Part shown: positions 25,421-33,714 of the stretch, piece by piece
Layout of the letters: every line of letters begins with the position of its first letter
Numbering within the stretch: position 1 is the first letter of the stretch
NCBI GenBank assembly: GCA_023248995.1
Contig: JAHFDN010000001.1
Span: forward strand, 124,001-188,000
Direction of reading: 5' to 3'
DNA: 64,000 nucleotides
From: Candidatus Rokuibacteriota bacterium
Lineage (GTDB): Bacteria > Methylomirabilota > Methylomirabilia > Rokubacteriales > CSP1-6
Notes under the pieces: generated by a model
The model's database searches: none
What the model saw: the letters and a program-made list of their open reading frames with translations, nothing else
Told to the model about the DNA's origin: nothing
Position numbers and translations under genes: made by a program

Positions 25421-26412
25421 CCAAGCTCGAACGGCTCCGGGCGGCGATCGCCCGGCAGCCTGTAGATCGCGTTCCCTACGCGGTCTGGTGCCATTTCCCC
25501 GACGTGGACCGCTCGACCGCCGGCCTGGCCCAGGCCACGCTCCGCTTCCACCAGCGATACGGCTCGGACTTCATCAAGGTCACCCCGCGCGCGGCCTACG
25601 CCGTGGAGGACTGGGGGTGCGTGGAATCCGACAAGGTCATGCCCGATGGTCACCGCCCGTGCGCCTCCCACGCGGTCAACCGCGCCGCCGACTGGAAGCG
25701 GATCAAGCCCCTCGACCTCGGCACGACGGCCTATGCGCAGCATCTGGAGAGCGTCGTGCGCGTCGTCCTGGACAAGCGCGCCGACGCGCCGGTCATCCCG
25801 ACCGTCTTCAGCCCTCTCTCGGTGGCTCGGAAGCTGTCGGGCGACAGGCTGAGCCAGGACCTCCGGGAGCAGCCCGAGGCGGTGGTGGAGGCGCTGGAAG
25901 CTATCACTGACACGCTGGTCCGTTTCGTCAACCTCTGCCTCGACCAGGAAGCCGGCGGGATTTTCTACTCGATCCAGGCCGCCAGCCGTCGATTCCACAC
26001 CGAGGCGGAGTACGCCAGGTTCGGAGAGCCCTACGACCGGCGGGTCCTCGAGACCGCCAGGGCTCGGGCCTCGCTCGCCATCGTCCACGCCCATGGGGAC
26101 GAACTGATGTTCGACTGCCTCGCACGACTGCCCGGCCACATCTGGAACTGGGACGACCGGGTCGCCGGGCCTTCCCTCAGAGAGGCGAAGGCGCGGGTCC
26201 GCGGCGCCGTGAGCGGCGGCGTGAACCAGTGGGCCACCATCCGCGACGGGAGCCCGGAGGACGTCCGCGCAGAGGCCGAGGACGCCGTGGCTCAGACCGA
26301 CGGGATCGGCCTCATCGTGGGGCCGGGCTGCGTGCTGCCGCCGGGTTCGCCCGACCAGAACGTGACGGCCCTCGTCAGGGCCCTCGGCGGGAATGTGGGA
26401 CTCGTCCTGTGA
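25417..26412 (+). CDS. uroporphyrinogen decarboxylase family protein (corrinoid methyltransferase-like)
   Basis: 331 residues, UroD/MtaA/CmuA fold, starting KLERLRAAIARQPVDRVPYA as methyltransferases of this family do. The HemE substrate residues are absent. MtaA-type enzymes bind zinc with H-x-C and a late Cys. Here the equivalents are H224-A-H226 (IVHAHGD) and C305 (VGPGCVLPPGSPDQN), so zinc could be held by His-His-Cys. With the upstream RACo-like gene this points to methyl transfer to or from a corrinoid or thiol. A SAM-methyltransferase gene overlaps its stop by one base. Confidence 0.85.
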   Translation: MTKLERLRAAIARQPVDRVPYAVWCHFPDVDRSTAGLAQATLRFHQRYGSDFIKVTPRAAYAVEDWGCVESDKVMPDGHRPCASHAVNRAADWKRIKPLDLGTTAYAQHLESVVRVVLDKRADAPVIPTVFSPLSVARKLSGDRLSQDLREQPEAVVEALEAITDTLVRFVNLCLDQEAGGIFYSIQAASRRFHTEAEYARFGEPYDRRVLETARARASLAIVHAHGDELMFDCLARLPGHIWNWDDRVAGPSLREAKARVRGAVSGGVNQWATIRDGSPEDVRAEAEDAVAQTDGIGLIVGPGCVLPPGSPDQNVTALVRALGGNVGLVL

Positions 26413-27071
26413 TGGAGCGCGTCCTCGAGCCCGAGCTCATGGAAGACCCGGCTCAGGCCCTCGCATACGCGCGGGCCGACTTCGCCGAGGTGAATCAGGG
26501 GTTCGTGGACCGCTTCCGGGCCCTCTTCCCCGAGCTCACGCGCGGCAGCATCCTCGACCTCGGCTGCGGCCCCGCCGATATCCCGATCCGCCTCGCCCGG
26601 GCGCTTGCCGACGTGGACATCACCGCTCTCGACGGCTCGGACGTCATGCTGGCCCACGCCCGGAGTCGAGTCGCGGCGGCCGGGCTCACGGCGCGCATCC
26701 GCCTCATCCGGGCGCGGCTACCGGGGGTCCCCTTCCCGCCCCGGAACTTCGACGCGCTGATCTCCAATAGCCTCCTCCATCACCTCCCGGACCCCGACGT
26801 CTTCTGGCAGGAAATCCTGAGGCTCGGCCGCCCGGGCGCCCCCGTCTTCGTCATGGACCTCTCCCGTCCCGAGTCGCCCGAGCGCGCCCGCGAGATCGTC
26901 GAGACCAGGGCGGCGAAGGAGGACCCGATCCTGAAGCACGATTTTTTCCAGTCCCTGCTGGCCGCGTGGACGGCGGAAGAAGTCCGCGCCCAGTTCCCCC
27001 CGCGGCTTCACACCCTGGACTGCCGAATCGTGAGCGATCGCCACTGGCTCGTGTCCGGGCGCCTACCGTGA
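26412..27071 (+). CDS. class I SAM-dependent methyltransferase
   Basis: 219 residues. SAM-binding motif I is SILDLGCGPADIPIRLARAL, motif II includes DITALDGSDVMLAHAR, and motif IV is FDALISNSLLHHLPDP. The Asn-Ser-Leu-His-His stretch is typical of small-molecule methyltransferases of the Methyltransf_25/11 group. Its ATG overlaps the UroD-like stop (TGATG), placing it in the same operon. Substrate unknown. Confidence 0.88.
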   Translation: MERVLEPELMEDPAQALAYARADFAEVNQGFVDRFRALFPELTRGSILDLGCGPADIPIRLARALADVDITALDGSDVMLAHARSRVAAAGLTARIRLIRARLPGVPFPPRNFDALISNSLLHHLPDPDVFWQEILRLGRPGAPVFVMDLSRPESPERAREIVETRAAKEDPILKHDFFQSLLAAWTAEEVRAQFPPRLHTLDCRIVSDRHWLVSGRLP

Positions 27072-27155
27072 CCGCATTATCTTCCGCAAGGAGAGCCCTT
27101 CCCTATCAGTGACTTAGATTGACGTACTTAAAGTGATTTCGCGTCCTCCCCCGCC

Positions 27156-28061
27156 TTGCCGCCCTTGGTAACAACTCCCCATCGTGATCTCGACCTCCGG
27201 GGCGCCGCCCTCGTCCTGCTCCTCTCCGCGCTCTGGGGCGGCAACCCGGTCGCGCTCAAGATCGGGCTTCTCGACGCGCCGCCCTTTTGGCTGGGGTCGG
27301 TACGCTTCATCCTCGGTGGCCTCTCGATCCTGGCCTGGGCCTGGTGGACGCGAGCGTTCGCCGGTTTCAAAGTCGAGCCAACGGAGTGGCGGCCGCTCGC
27401 CTTTCTCGGCCTGCTCTTCACCGCCCAGATCGGCTGCCTCAACCTCGGCACGCAGTTCACGACGGCCAGCCACTCGGCGGTGCTCCTCAACGCTTACGCC
27501 GTCCACACCGTCGTGCTGGCACATTTCCTCGTTCCCGGCGACCGGCTGACGCCCCGGAAGCTCAGCGGGGTGCTGATCGCCTATGCGGGAATCGTGGTCC
27601 TCTTCGCGAGCCGGCTCGGCGGGAGCGGGGCCACCCTTCGAGGCGATGCCATCGTCTCCCTCAGCGCGCTGCTCCTCGGCGAACGGACGATCTATCTTGC
27701 GAGGGCCGTCCAGCGGATGGACCCGACCAAGCTCCTCCTGGCCCAGGCGCTGGTCGGCGCCGCCGGGCTCGGGGCACTCTCTCTCTGGCTCGAGGCCGCC
27801 GACCCGCACCGGTGGACCCTGTCCCTCGGCATTTCCCTCTTTTACCAGGGCGTGGTCGTCGCCGGGTTCAACTTCATCGTGAACCTCTGGCTCCTCAAGC
27901 ACTACCGGCCGAGCGCCCTTGCCGGGTTTTTTCTGACCTCCCCCATCTTCGGTGTTCTTCTCTCCAACCTTTTCACCGGCGAGCCCCTCACCGCGCTGCT
28001 GCTCCTATCGAGCCTCCTGGTGGCGATCGGGATCGGCCTCACGACCCGCCCCGCCGACTGA
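27156..28061 (+). CDS. EamA/DMT-family permease
   Basis: 301 residues with ten predicted membrane helices in two EamA repeats (first LVLLLSALWGGNPVALKIGL, second from about residue 165 in ALLLGERTIYLARAVQRM). These transporters export metabolites or amino acids. The start is uncertain: the frame opens with TTG codons at 27156 and 27165 and has no ATG before the first helix. The 84 bases before it contain only AT-rich sequence with TTGACG at 27118. Confidence 0.85.
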   Translation: MPPLVTTPHRDLDLRGAALVLLLSALWGGNPVALKIGLLDAPPFWLGSVRFILGGLSILAWAWWTRAFAGFKVEPTEWRPLAFLGLLFTAQIGCLNLGTQFTTASHSAVLLNAYAVHTVVLAHFLVPGDRLTPRKLSGVLIAYAGIVVLFASRLGGSGATLRGDAIVSLSALLLGERTIYLARAVQRMDPTKLLLAQALVGAAGLGALSLWLEAADPHRWTLSLGISLFYQGVVVAGFNFIVNLWLLKHYRPSALAGFFLTSPIFGVLLSNLFTGEPLTALLLLSSLLVAIGIGLTTRPAD

Positions 28062-28151
28062 CCGGCGCGGTGCCGCCCAGAGCCGGCTCGGGAGAGCCCC
28101 CTCCCATCGTTCCGTGTGCTATGCTCCCCCAAACGGGAAGGAGGCAGCCCC

Positions 28152-28529
28152 ATGGTCACCCAGGTGGACCACATCGAGCTGATCGTCGACGACATCGAAG
28201 GGTACGTCCGACTGTTCCAGGTGATGAGCTTCAAGCTGTTGTCGCGCACGACCCATCACGGGGTGTCGGTCGAGTTGCAGCTGCCCGGGCCGAACCAGCC
28301 GATCTTCGAGCTCCATCAGGTGGCGGGCGAAGAGGTGCTCGGCGTCAACCACATCGCCTTCAGGGTGGACGACGTGCGGGCCGCCTACGACGCCCTCAAG
28401 GGCGCGGGCGTCAGGTTCGAGCGCGAGCCGCAACTGATCAAGGAGACGGGGCGCACCATCGCCAACGGCCGTGATCCCGACGGCTGGCGCCTCCAGCTCG
28501 TGGACGCCCGGCGCCAGGCCCCCGCCTAG
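28152..28529 (+). CDS. VOC (glyoxalase/dioxygenase) family protein
   Basis: 125 residues forming the paired beta-alpha-beta-beta-beta modules. It starts [20 protein letters not shown] and repeats [20 protein letters not shown] from about residue 63, with [13 protein letters not shown] at the end. Metal-ligand positions are H7 and E52-like (PIFELHQV) in module 1 and H68 in module 2, with E absent or shifted in the last strand. It may be a lyase, epimerase or dioxygenase. GGAAGGAGG lies 7 bases before the ATG at 28152. It is 2 bases upstream of queF. Confidence 0.85.
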   Translation: MVTQVDHIELIVDDIEGYVRLFQVMSFKLLSRTTHHGVSVELQLPGPNQPIFELHQVAGEEVLGVNHIAFRVDDVRAAYDALKGAGVRFEREPQLIKETGRTIANGRDPDGWRLQLVDARRQAPA

Positions 28530-28531
28530 CG

Positions 28532-28897
28532 ATGCCGACCCAACCCTCGAAGCACCTCGAGGTGGTCCCGAACCCGCACCCGGACCGGGACTACGAGGTC
28601 AACGTCACGATCCCCGAGTTCACCTGCCTCTGCCCCCGCACGGGCCAGCCCGACTTCGCCACGATCCGGATCCGCTACGTCCCCGACCAGCACCTCGTCG
28701 AGCTCAAGTCGCTGAAGCTCTACATCTGGTCCTACCGGAACGAAGGCGCCTTCCATGAGGACGTGACGAACCGGATCCTGAACGACTTCGTCACCGCGGC
28801 CCAGCCGCGCTGGATCGAGGTGGTCGGGGACTTCAACATGCGGGGCGGCATCAAGACCGCCGTCACCGCCACCTACGGCAAGCGCCCCGACCTCTAG
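28532..28897 (+). CDS. queF: NADPH-dependent 7-cyano-7-deazaguanine reductase
   Basis: 121-residue type I (unimodular) QueF, which reduces preQ0 to preQ1 in queuosine synthesis. The catalytic motif [14 protein letters not shown] gives Cys34 and Asp41; the family QueF motif is [20 protein letters not shown], followed by the His-Glu pair at 75-76. The length matches Bacillus-type QueF. The neighbours are unrelated, so no queuosine operon is formed here. It converges with the DUF1501 gene (4-base overlap of ends). Confidence 0.96.
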   Translation: MPTQPSKHLEVVPNPHPDRDYEVNVTIPEFTCLCPRTGQPDFATIRIRYVPDQHLVELKSLKLYIWSYRNEGAFHEDVTNRILNDFVTAAQPRWIEVVGDFNMRGGIKTAVTATYGKRPDL

Positions 28898-30144
28898 ACT
28901 GTTCCGGGGAAGGCCGAGGGCTTCAGGGCGAAGCCCGGGAAGAGCGGGGCGGAGGCAGGGACGCCGAGGTGCTTGACGGCGACCTCGGCGAAAAGGTGCC
29001 GGAAGTCGGTGGTCACATCGAGGTCGCGCCCTTCGAATAGCTGCTCGCGGGAGATGCCGGGCCAGCGACCGTAGACCTGGCCGCCCTTGACAGGCCCGCC
29101 GAGCACCAGCATGACGGTCGCGTGGCCGTGGTCGGTGCCGTGGTTGCCGTTCTCCTGGACCGTGCGGCCGAACTCCGACATCGTCAGGACAACGACATCG
29201 GCCATCCGGTCGCCCAGGTCGCGATCGAACGCGCCCAAGGCCTGGGCGAACTCCCCGAGTCGGTTGGCGAGCTGCCCCTGGGAATTTCCCTGCCCCGCGT
29301 GGGTGTCCCAGCCTCCCGAATCGAGGAACGCGACCTCGATCCCCACGTTCGCCTTGATGAGCTGGGCGATCTGCCTGAGGCTCTCGCCGAACCGCCCCCG
29401 CGGGTACAGGGCGCCGTTGGCCGGCTGGTAGCGCAACGGATCGGCGGCCTTGAGCATCTTGACGGCCTCGAAGGTTTCCCGGCCCGTCCCGTGGAGGAGA
29501 TCCTGTACGCCGCGCTCGTAGAGTGCCTCGAAGCCCCGCTTGGCATTGAGCGTGCCCACCCCCGAGCGGATGTCAAAATCGGCGATGTTGCTGATCGCCA
29601 GGCTGGGCGCCTCACCTCTGAGCGCGCGCGGCAGCGCCGCGCCCATCGCCACGGCCCTGAACGCCGTAGCGGACGGATCGGGTTTGGCGTGGAGTGCCCG
29701 GCCGAGCCACCCATCGGCCGTGCTCTTCACCCCCGGCGTCCCCGACTCCATGTAGTCCTGGGCGTCGAAGTGGGATCGCGTGGTGTCAGGCGAGCCGCAC
29801 GCGTGAACGATGGCGAGGCGACGCGACTCCCAGAAAGGCAGAAGCGGGCCGAGGGCGGGATGGAGGCCGAAGAACCCGTTCAGGTCGATCGCCGCCTCCG
29901 AATTGCCGGACTGAGGACGCGGGATGGCGATCGACGACCGAACCGCGTAGTAGTTGGGCTCGGCGTGGGGCACGACCATGCTGAGCCCGTCCACGGCGCC
30001 GCGCTGGAAGAGCGCGACCAGGATCTTCCGATTGGGCGCGCCTGCCCCGGCGGACGCCGTCCGCACGAGGAATCTGGGCAGCGACCCCAGCCCGACGAGG
30101 GCAATGGCGCCGGACTTGATCAGGGCGCGACGCGTCATCTCCAT
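28894..30144 (-). CDS. DUF1501 family Tat-exported protein
   Basis: 416 residues. Twin-arginine signal at the very start ([20 protein letters not shown]), with cleavage near RTASAG. The body belongs to DUF1501, related to alkaline-phosphatase/sulfatase-fold proteins: [33 protein letters not shown] and [21 protein letters not shown] carry the likely metal ligands (Asp, His). It is always paired with DUF1800, as here (13-base gap). The pair is thought to be a secreted two-protein system, but the reaction is unknown. GGGAGG lies 6 bases before the ATG at 30144. Confidence 0.92.
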   Translation of the reverse strand: MEMTRRALIKSGAIALVGLGSLPRFLVRTASAGAGAPNRKILVALFQRGAVDGLSMVVPHAEPNYYAVRSSIAIPRPQSGNSEAAIDLNGFFGLHPALGPLLPFWESRRLAIVHACGSPDTTRSHFDAQDYMESGTPGVKSTADGWLGRALHAKPDPSATAFRAVAMGAALPRALRGEAPSLAISNIADFDIRSGVGTLNAKRGFEALYERGVQDLLHGTGRETFEAVKMLKAADPLRYQPANGALYPRGRFGESLRQIAQLIKANVGIEVAFLDSGGWDTHAGQGNSQGQLANRLGEFAQALGAFDRDLGDRMADVVVLTMSEFGRTVQENGNHGTDHGHATVMLVLGGPVKGGQVYGRWPGISREQLFEGRDLDVTTDFRHLFAEVAVKHLGVPASAPLFPGFALKPSAFPGTV

Positions 30145-30157
30145 CGAGTTCCTCCCG

Positions 30158-31816
30158 CTATCGCCTCTGGAACTCGGGGGATCCCAGCACCAGGGCGGCG
30201 AGCTTCTCGAGGTCGGGGTTGATCGTCCGGTCGCCGCGCGGGCCACGGGTGATCTCCGGGTCGGTCAACTGTCGCAGCAAAGCCTCCCGCGTCTCCACGC
30301 TCACGCGGTCGTGGACCAGGCCCGCCAGCAACCGGTCGAGCAATTCTGGCGAATCACGTGGATCGCCGGCTCCCACGAGCCGCCCGAGGTCAACGCGCGT
30401 ACCGGGATAGCGATTCGCCGTCAGTCCGAGAGCGAAGTTCATCCGCGAGAGGAGCGCGCCCGTGCTCACCCACGCCTCGGCCCTGTCGGGGTAGCCGGTG
30501 GGCGGCTGCGACGCGTAGAGCGGCTCACCGATCTGGCCCACGGTCCGGGCCAGGGATGGGCCGCCGCTGGTTCTTCCCCCGACGGCCCGGACGGCGCTCG
30601 CCACCAGATCGAACGGCTTCTTGATCTTGGCCCGATAGGCTCCGGCGGAGAAAAACTCCGGCGAGGTGACAATCGTCGCCAGGACGGCCCGGATGTCCCC
30701 GTCGGTCCGCGTGAAGGTGTCCGCCGCGCGGGCCACCAGCGCCGGGGGCGGCTCATCGGCCACGAACCTCCGGGCGAGCTTAGTCGCGATGAATGTGGCC
30801 GTGGACGGATGACGCGCAAGGAGCTCGATGACCCGATCCCCGTCACTCTGGCCGCCTCCCGCCGGAATCCGGTGGCCCAGCACCACCTTGTCGCCCTCAT
30901 CGTGGGCGCCGGTGCGGAAGACGAAGGAGCCGTCGTTCCGCGGCTGGTTGATGGTCCAGCCCGTGAAGCAACGGGCCACCTCGACGACGTCCTTCTGCGT
31001 GTAGCCCCCGTCCACCCCCAGCGTGTGGAGCTCCATCAGCTCCCGCGCGTAGTTCTCGTTCAGCCCCTTGGGCCCCTTCCCGCCGGGTCGGCCGGGGAAG
31101 TCGTTGCGCACGCTCATCCAGTTGTCGAGATAGAAGAGCATCGCGGGGTGGCGGGCCGTCGCCAGCAGCAGGTCCTTGAACTTCCCGAGCGCGTGGGGAC
31201 GGATCGCGTCCCGTTCGTAGGACACGAGCATCCACTTCACCGCTCCCTTCCCCGCGAAGACGTTGAAGTGGTTGAACCAGAAGTCCACCATGCTCTCCTG
31301 GAGCTGGCGCTCGCTCTCGACGGCCCGGATCAACTTCGCCGACTGGAGCTCCCCCACGATCCGGACCGGGCGCTTTTCCGCGGGGAACACCTCCATCGCC
31401 TCGGCCCGGCTCATCTCCCCGTCGCCGACCTTCTTCAAGAGCTTGGGGTCCGGCTGGGGGAATTCCCGCACGAGCTCGGAGGTCGTCATGCTCAGCGTCA
31501 AAAGCCCTTTCAACTGACGCTCCACCTCGTGATCGGGAATCGTTTCGGGGTAGAGCTGCTGCCGGAGGTAGGCGGGGAGGCCCATGGCTTTGACTCGCTC
31601 CACGTCCCCGGGGCGGGGGCCGTAGCCGAGCCGGTTCAGGACATGCAGAATCTTCTGCTCTTCGGTCAGCGGGGACGGCGGAACGGAGAGGCTGAGAGGC
31701 ACGGTCGAGGAGGGCGACGACGGCCGGGGCGCCGAGGCGCCTCTCGCCCCGGGACCGCCCACGACTCCGAGGACCAGCGAAAGGATCAGGACCACCGGGA
31801 GCCTCGATCGGGGCAT
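30158..31816 (-). CDS. DUF1800 family secreted protein
   Basis: 552 residues with an N-terminal signal (VVLILSLVLGVVGGPGARGA). The conserved DUF1800 body begins LHVLNRLGYGPRPGDVERVK and includes MVDFWFNHFNVFAGKG, MLFYLDNWMSVRN, NYARELMELHTLGVDGGYTQ and VARCFTGWTI. Of two neighbouring ATGs, 31816 has GGAGG at good spacing. It precedes its usual DUF1501 partner in one transcript. The pair is common in soil bacteria and planctomycetes; function unknown. Confidence 0.92.
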   Translation of the reverse strand: MPRSRLPVVLILSLVLGVVGGPGARGASAPRPSSPSSTVPLSLSVPPSPLTEEQKILHVLNRLGYGPRPGDVERVKAMGLPAYLRQQLYPETIPDHEVERQLKGLLTLSMTTSELVREFPQPDPKLLKKVGDGEMSRAEAMEVFPAEKRPVRIVGELQSAKLIRAVESERQLQESMVDFWFNHFNVFAGKGAVKWMLVSYERDAIRPHALGKFKDLLLATARHPAMLFYLDNWMSVRNDFPGRPGGKGPKGLNENYARELMELHTLGVDGGYTQKDVVEVARCFTGWTINQPRNDGSFVFRTGAHDEGDKVVLGHRIPAGGGQSDGDRVIELLARHPSTATFIATKLARRFVADEPPPALVARAADTFTRTDGDIRAVLATIVTSPEFFSAGAYRAKIKKPFDLVASAVRAVGGRTSGGPSLARTVGQIGEPLYASQPPTGYPDRAEAWVSTGALLSRMNFALGLTANRYPGTRVDLGRLVGAGDPRDSPELLDRLLAGLVHDRVSVETREALLRQLTDPEITRGPRGDRTINPDLEKLAALVLGSPEFQRR

Positions 31817-31951
31817 CTCCATCCTCCTTGCCCCTATAGACGCCGGCGTGTATCTCTTTGTTTACACCTCCCTGTGTGCCCCTCGGGCGAGGATCGTTGA
31901 GCGGTCAGGACCCTGCCCGTGACGAAGGCACCGCCGCCCTATCCCCGAACC

Positions 31952-32956
31952 TCACGGGATGACGGCCACCTTGATGGAGGCGGCAGACTGCTGGGCAATG
32001 AACGCCTCCCCGACGGCATCCAGGCCGAAGCGGTGGGTGACCAACGGGTCGGCCTTCACCGCTCCCCCTTCAAGAAGGCGCATGGCCTCGGGGAACTCGT
32101 CCTGGTAGATCATCGAGCCGATGATGGTGAGTTCCCGCCGGACGACCGTGGAAAACTGAACGCGCGAGGGTTCGTGAGGGAGCCCCGTGAGCACCACGCG
32201 ACCCCCCGGGCGTGCGAGCCCGAGCGCCTCCTCCACCGCCTCGGGAGTACCGGCCGTTTCGATCACCACGTCCACTCCCTCGCGCCCCGAGAAGCGGCGC
32301 GAGGCGTCCGCCCCGGAGCCATCAGAAAGGCTCTGAACCGCCTCGGCCCCGAGCTCTCTGGCAAGGAGAAGGCGCCGCCCGCTCCGGCTCACCGCGAGCA
32401 CCCGCGCGCCGTGGGTCCTCAGCACCTGCACCGCGAGGAGCCCGAGTGTGCCGGCCCCGAGCACGGCGGCGGTCTCGGCAGTCCGGACGCCGCTCCGGCG
32501 CACCGCGCGGACGACCACCGCCAGCGGCTCAGCCAGGAGCAGAGACGCCAGCGGCATCCCCTTCGGGGTGGGCCAGCAGCAGCGCGCCGGAACCCGCGCC
32601 AGTTCCGCGAGGCCTCCGTCCACGTCAATGCCGACCGCGGTCCGCGACAGGCAGAGATTGCGGTTCCCCTCGCGACAGAGCGCGCACTGCCCGCAGGAGT
32701 AGTTCGGCTCCACCGCCACGGCATCGCCCGGCCGAACTTTCTGGACACCGGGGCCGACCGCCGCGACCTCACCCACGAATTCATGCCCCATGATCAACGG
32801 ATAGCGGACCGGCCGGTCGCCCGCCCAGATCCGAAAGTCGGTCCCGCAGAGGCCGGCCGCACGGACGCGAACCAGTGCCTCGCCCACGCCGGGCGCGGGA
32901 TCCGGTGCTACCTGAACGCGCAGGTCTTTCGGAGCGTAGAGCACTGCCGCCTTCAT
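31952..32956 (-). CDS. zinc-dependent alcohol dehydrogenase (threonine/sorbitol dehydrogenase type)
   Basis: 334 residues, medium-chain dehydrogenase. The catalytic zinc ligands are in GLCGTDFRIW and MGHEFVGEVAAVG. The structural zinc loop has the expected four cysteines (CGQCALCREGNRNLC). The Rossmann motif is AAVLGAGTLGLLAVQVL, with a serine- and arginine-rich second strand (VLAVSRSGRR) suggesting NADP. Its start overlaps the SDR stop by ATGA, and the SDR in turn overlaps an acyl-CoA synthetase gene, so a sugar-alcohol or secondary-alcohol oxidation operon is possible. The long upstream frame is inside the SDR gene. Confidence 0.93.
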   Translation of the reverse strand: MKAAVLYAPKDLRVQVAPDPAPGVGEALVRVRAAGLCGTDFRIWAGDRPVRYPLIMGHEFVGEVAAVGPGVQKVRPGDAVAVEPNYSCGQCALCREGNRNLCLSRTAVGIDVDGGLAELARVPARCCWPTPKGMPLASLLLAEPLAVVVRAVRRSGVRTAETAAVLGAGTLGLLAVQVLRTHGARVLAVSRSGRRLLLARELGAEAVQSLSDGSGADASRRFSGREGVDVVIETAGTPEAVEEALGLARPGGRVVLTGLPHEPSRVQFSTVVRRELTIIGSMIYQDEFPEAMRLLEGGAVKADPLVTHRFGLDAVGEAFIAQQSAASIKVAVIP

Positions 32957-33714
32957 GCCGCGCTGTGCCCTCCGTCGAGGAAGATCGTCTGCCCGGTCAT
33001 GAAGTCCGAGGCGGGCGAGGCCAGGTACACGATGAGCGGTCCGATCTCCTCCACCCGGCCGGGGCGCCGCATCGGCACCTCCCGCAAGAGACGCTCGCGG
33101 ATCTTTTCGTCCGCGAACGCCCCTCGGTTCATTTCCGTGACGAACCAACCCGGCGCGATGGCGTTGACCTGGACGTTATATCGCGCCCACTCCACCGCCA
33201 GCGTCCTGGTCAAGGCGATGACGCCACCTTTCGAGGCGGCGTACGCGGTGTAGCCCGGGAGCCCCACCGCTCCCAAGACCGACGCCACGTTCACGATCTT
33301 CCCCGAGCGCGCGCTCAGGAAGTGGGACGCCACGGCCCGACAGCCGTTGAACACCCCGGTCAGGTTCGTCTCGAGGACCCGCCCCCATGCGGCGGGAAGC
33401 ATCTCTGCGAGCGGCGCGACCTCCGCCACGCCCGAGTTGTTGACCAGGATGTCGAGTCGGCCCAGGAGGTCCCGCGTCTGTCGCACCAGCGCCTCCATCT
33501 CCGTCACGGATCGCACGTCCGTCGGAATCACGCTCGCCCGGCGGCCGAGTCGCTCCACCTGGTGCGCGGTCTCCTCCAGGCCGGGCTTGGAGCGGGCGGC
33601 CAGCGCCACGTCGGCCCCGGCCTCGGCGAGCGCCAGCGCCATGACGCGACCCAGTCCGCGGCTCCCACCGGTGACGATCGCCACTCGTCCGTCCAGCCGG
33701 AGCGTCTCAAGCAT
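32953..33714 (-). CDS. short-chain dehydrogenase/reductase
   Basis: 253 residues, classical SDR. Cofactor motif VTGGSRGLGRVMA; NNSG in place of NNAG; catalytic Ser in VNVASVLGAVG; YTAYAASKGG gives the Tyr-x3-Lys pair; the C-terminus FMTGQTIFLDGGHSA is typical of FabG-like or gluconate-5-dehydrogenase-like enzymes. It overlaps the acyl-CoA synthetase stop by 8 bases and the alcohol dehydrogenase start by 4. Confidence 0.93.
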   Translation of the reverse strand: MLETLRLDGRVAIVTGGSRGLGRVMALALAEAGADVALAARSKPGLEETAHQVERLGRRASVIPTDVRSVTEMEALVRQTRDLLGRLDILVNNSGVAEVAPLAEMLPAAWGRVLETNLTGVFNGCRAVASHFLSARSGKIVNVASVLGAVGLPGYTAYAASKGGVIALTRTLAVEWARYNVQVNAIAPGWFVTEMNRGAFADEKIRERLLREVPMRRPGRVEEIGPLIVYLASPASDFMTGQTIFLDGGHSAA

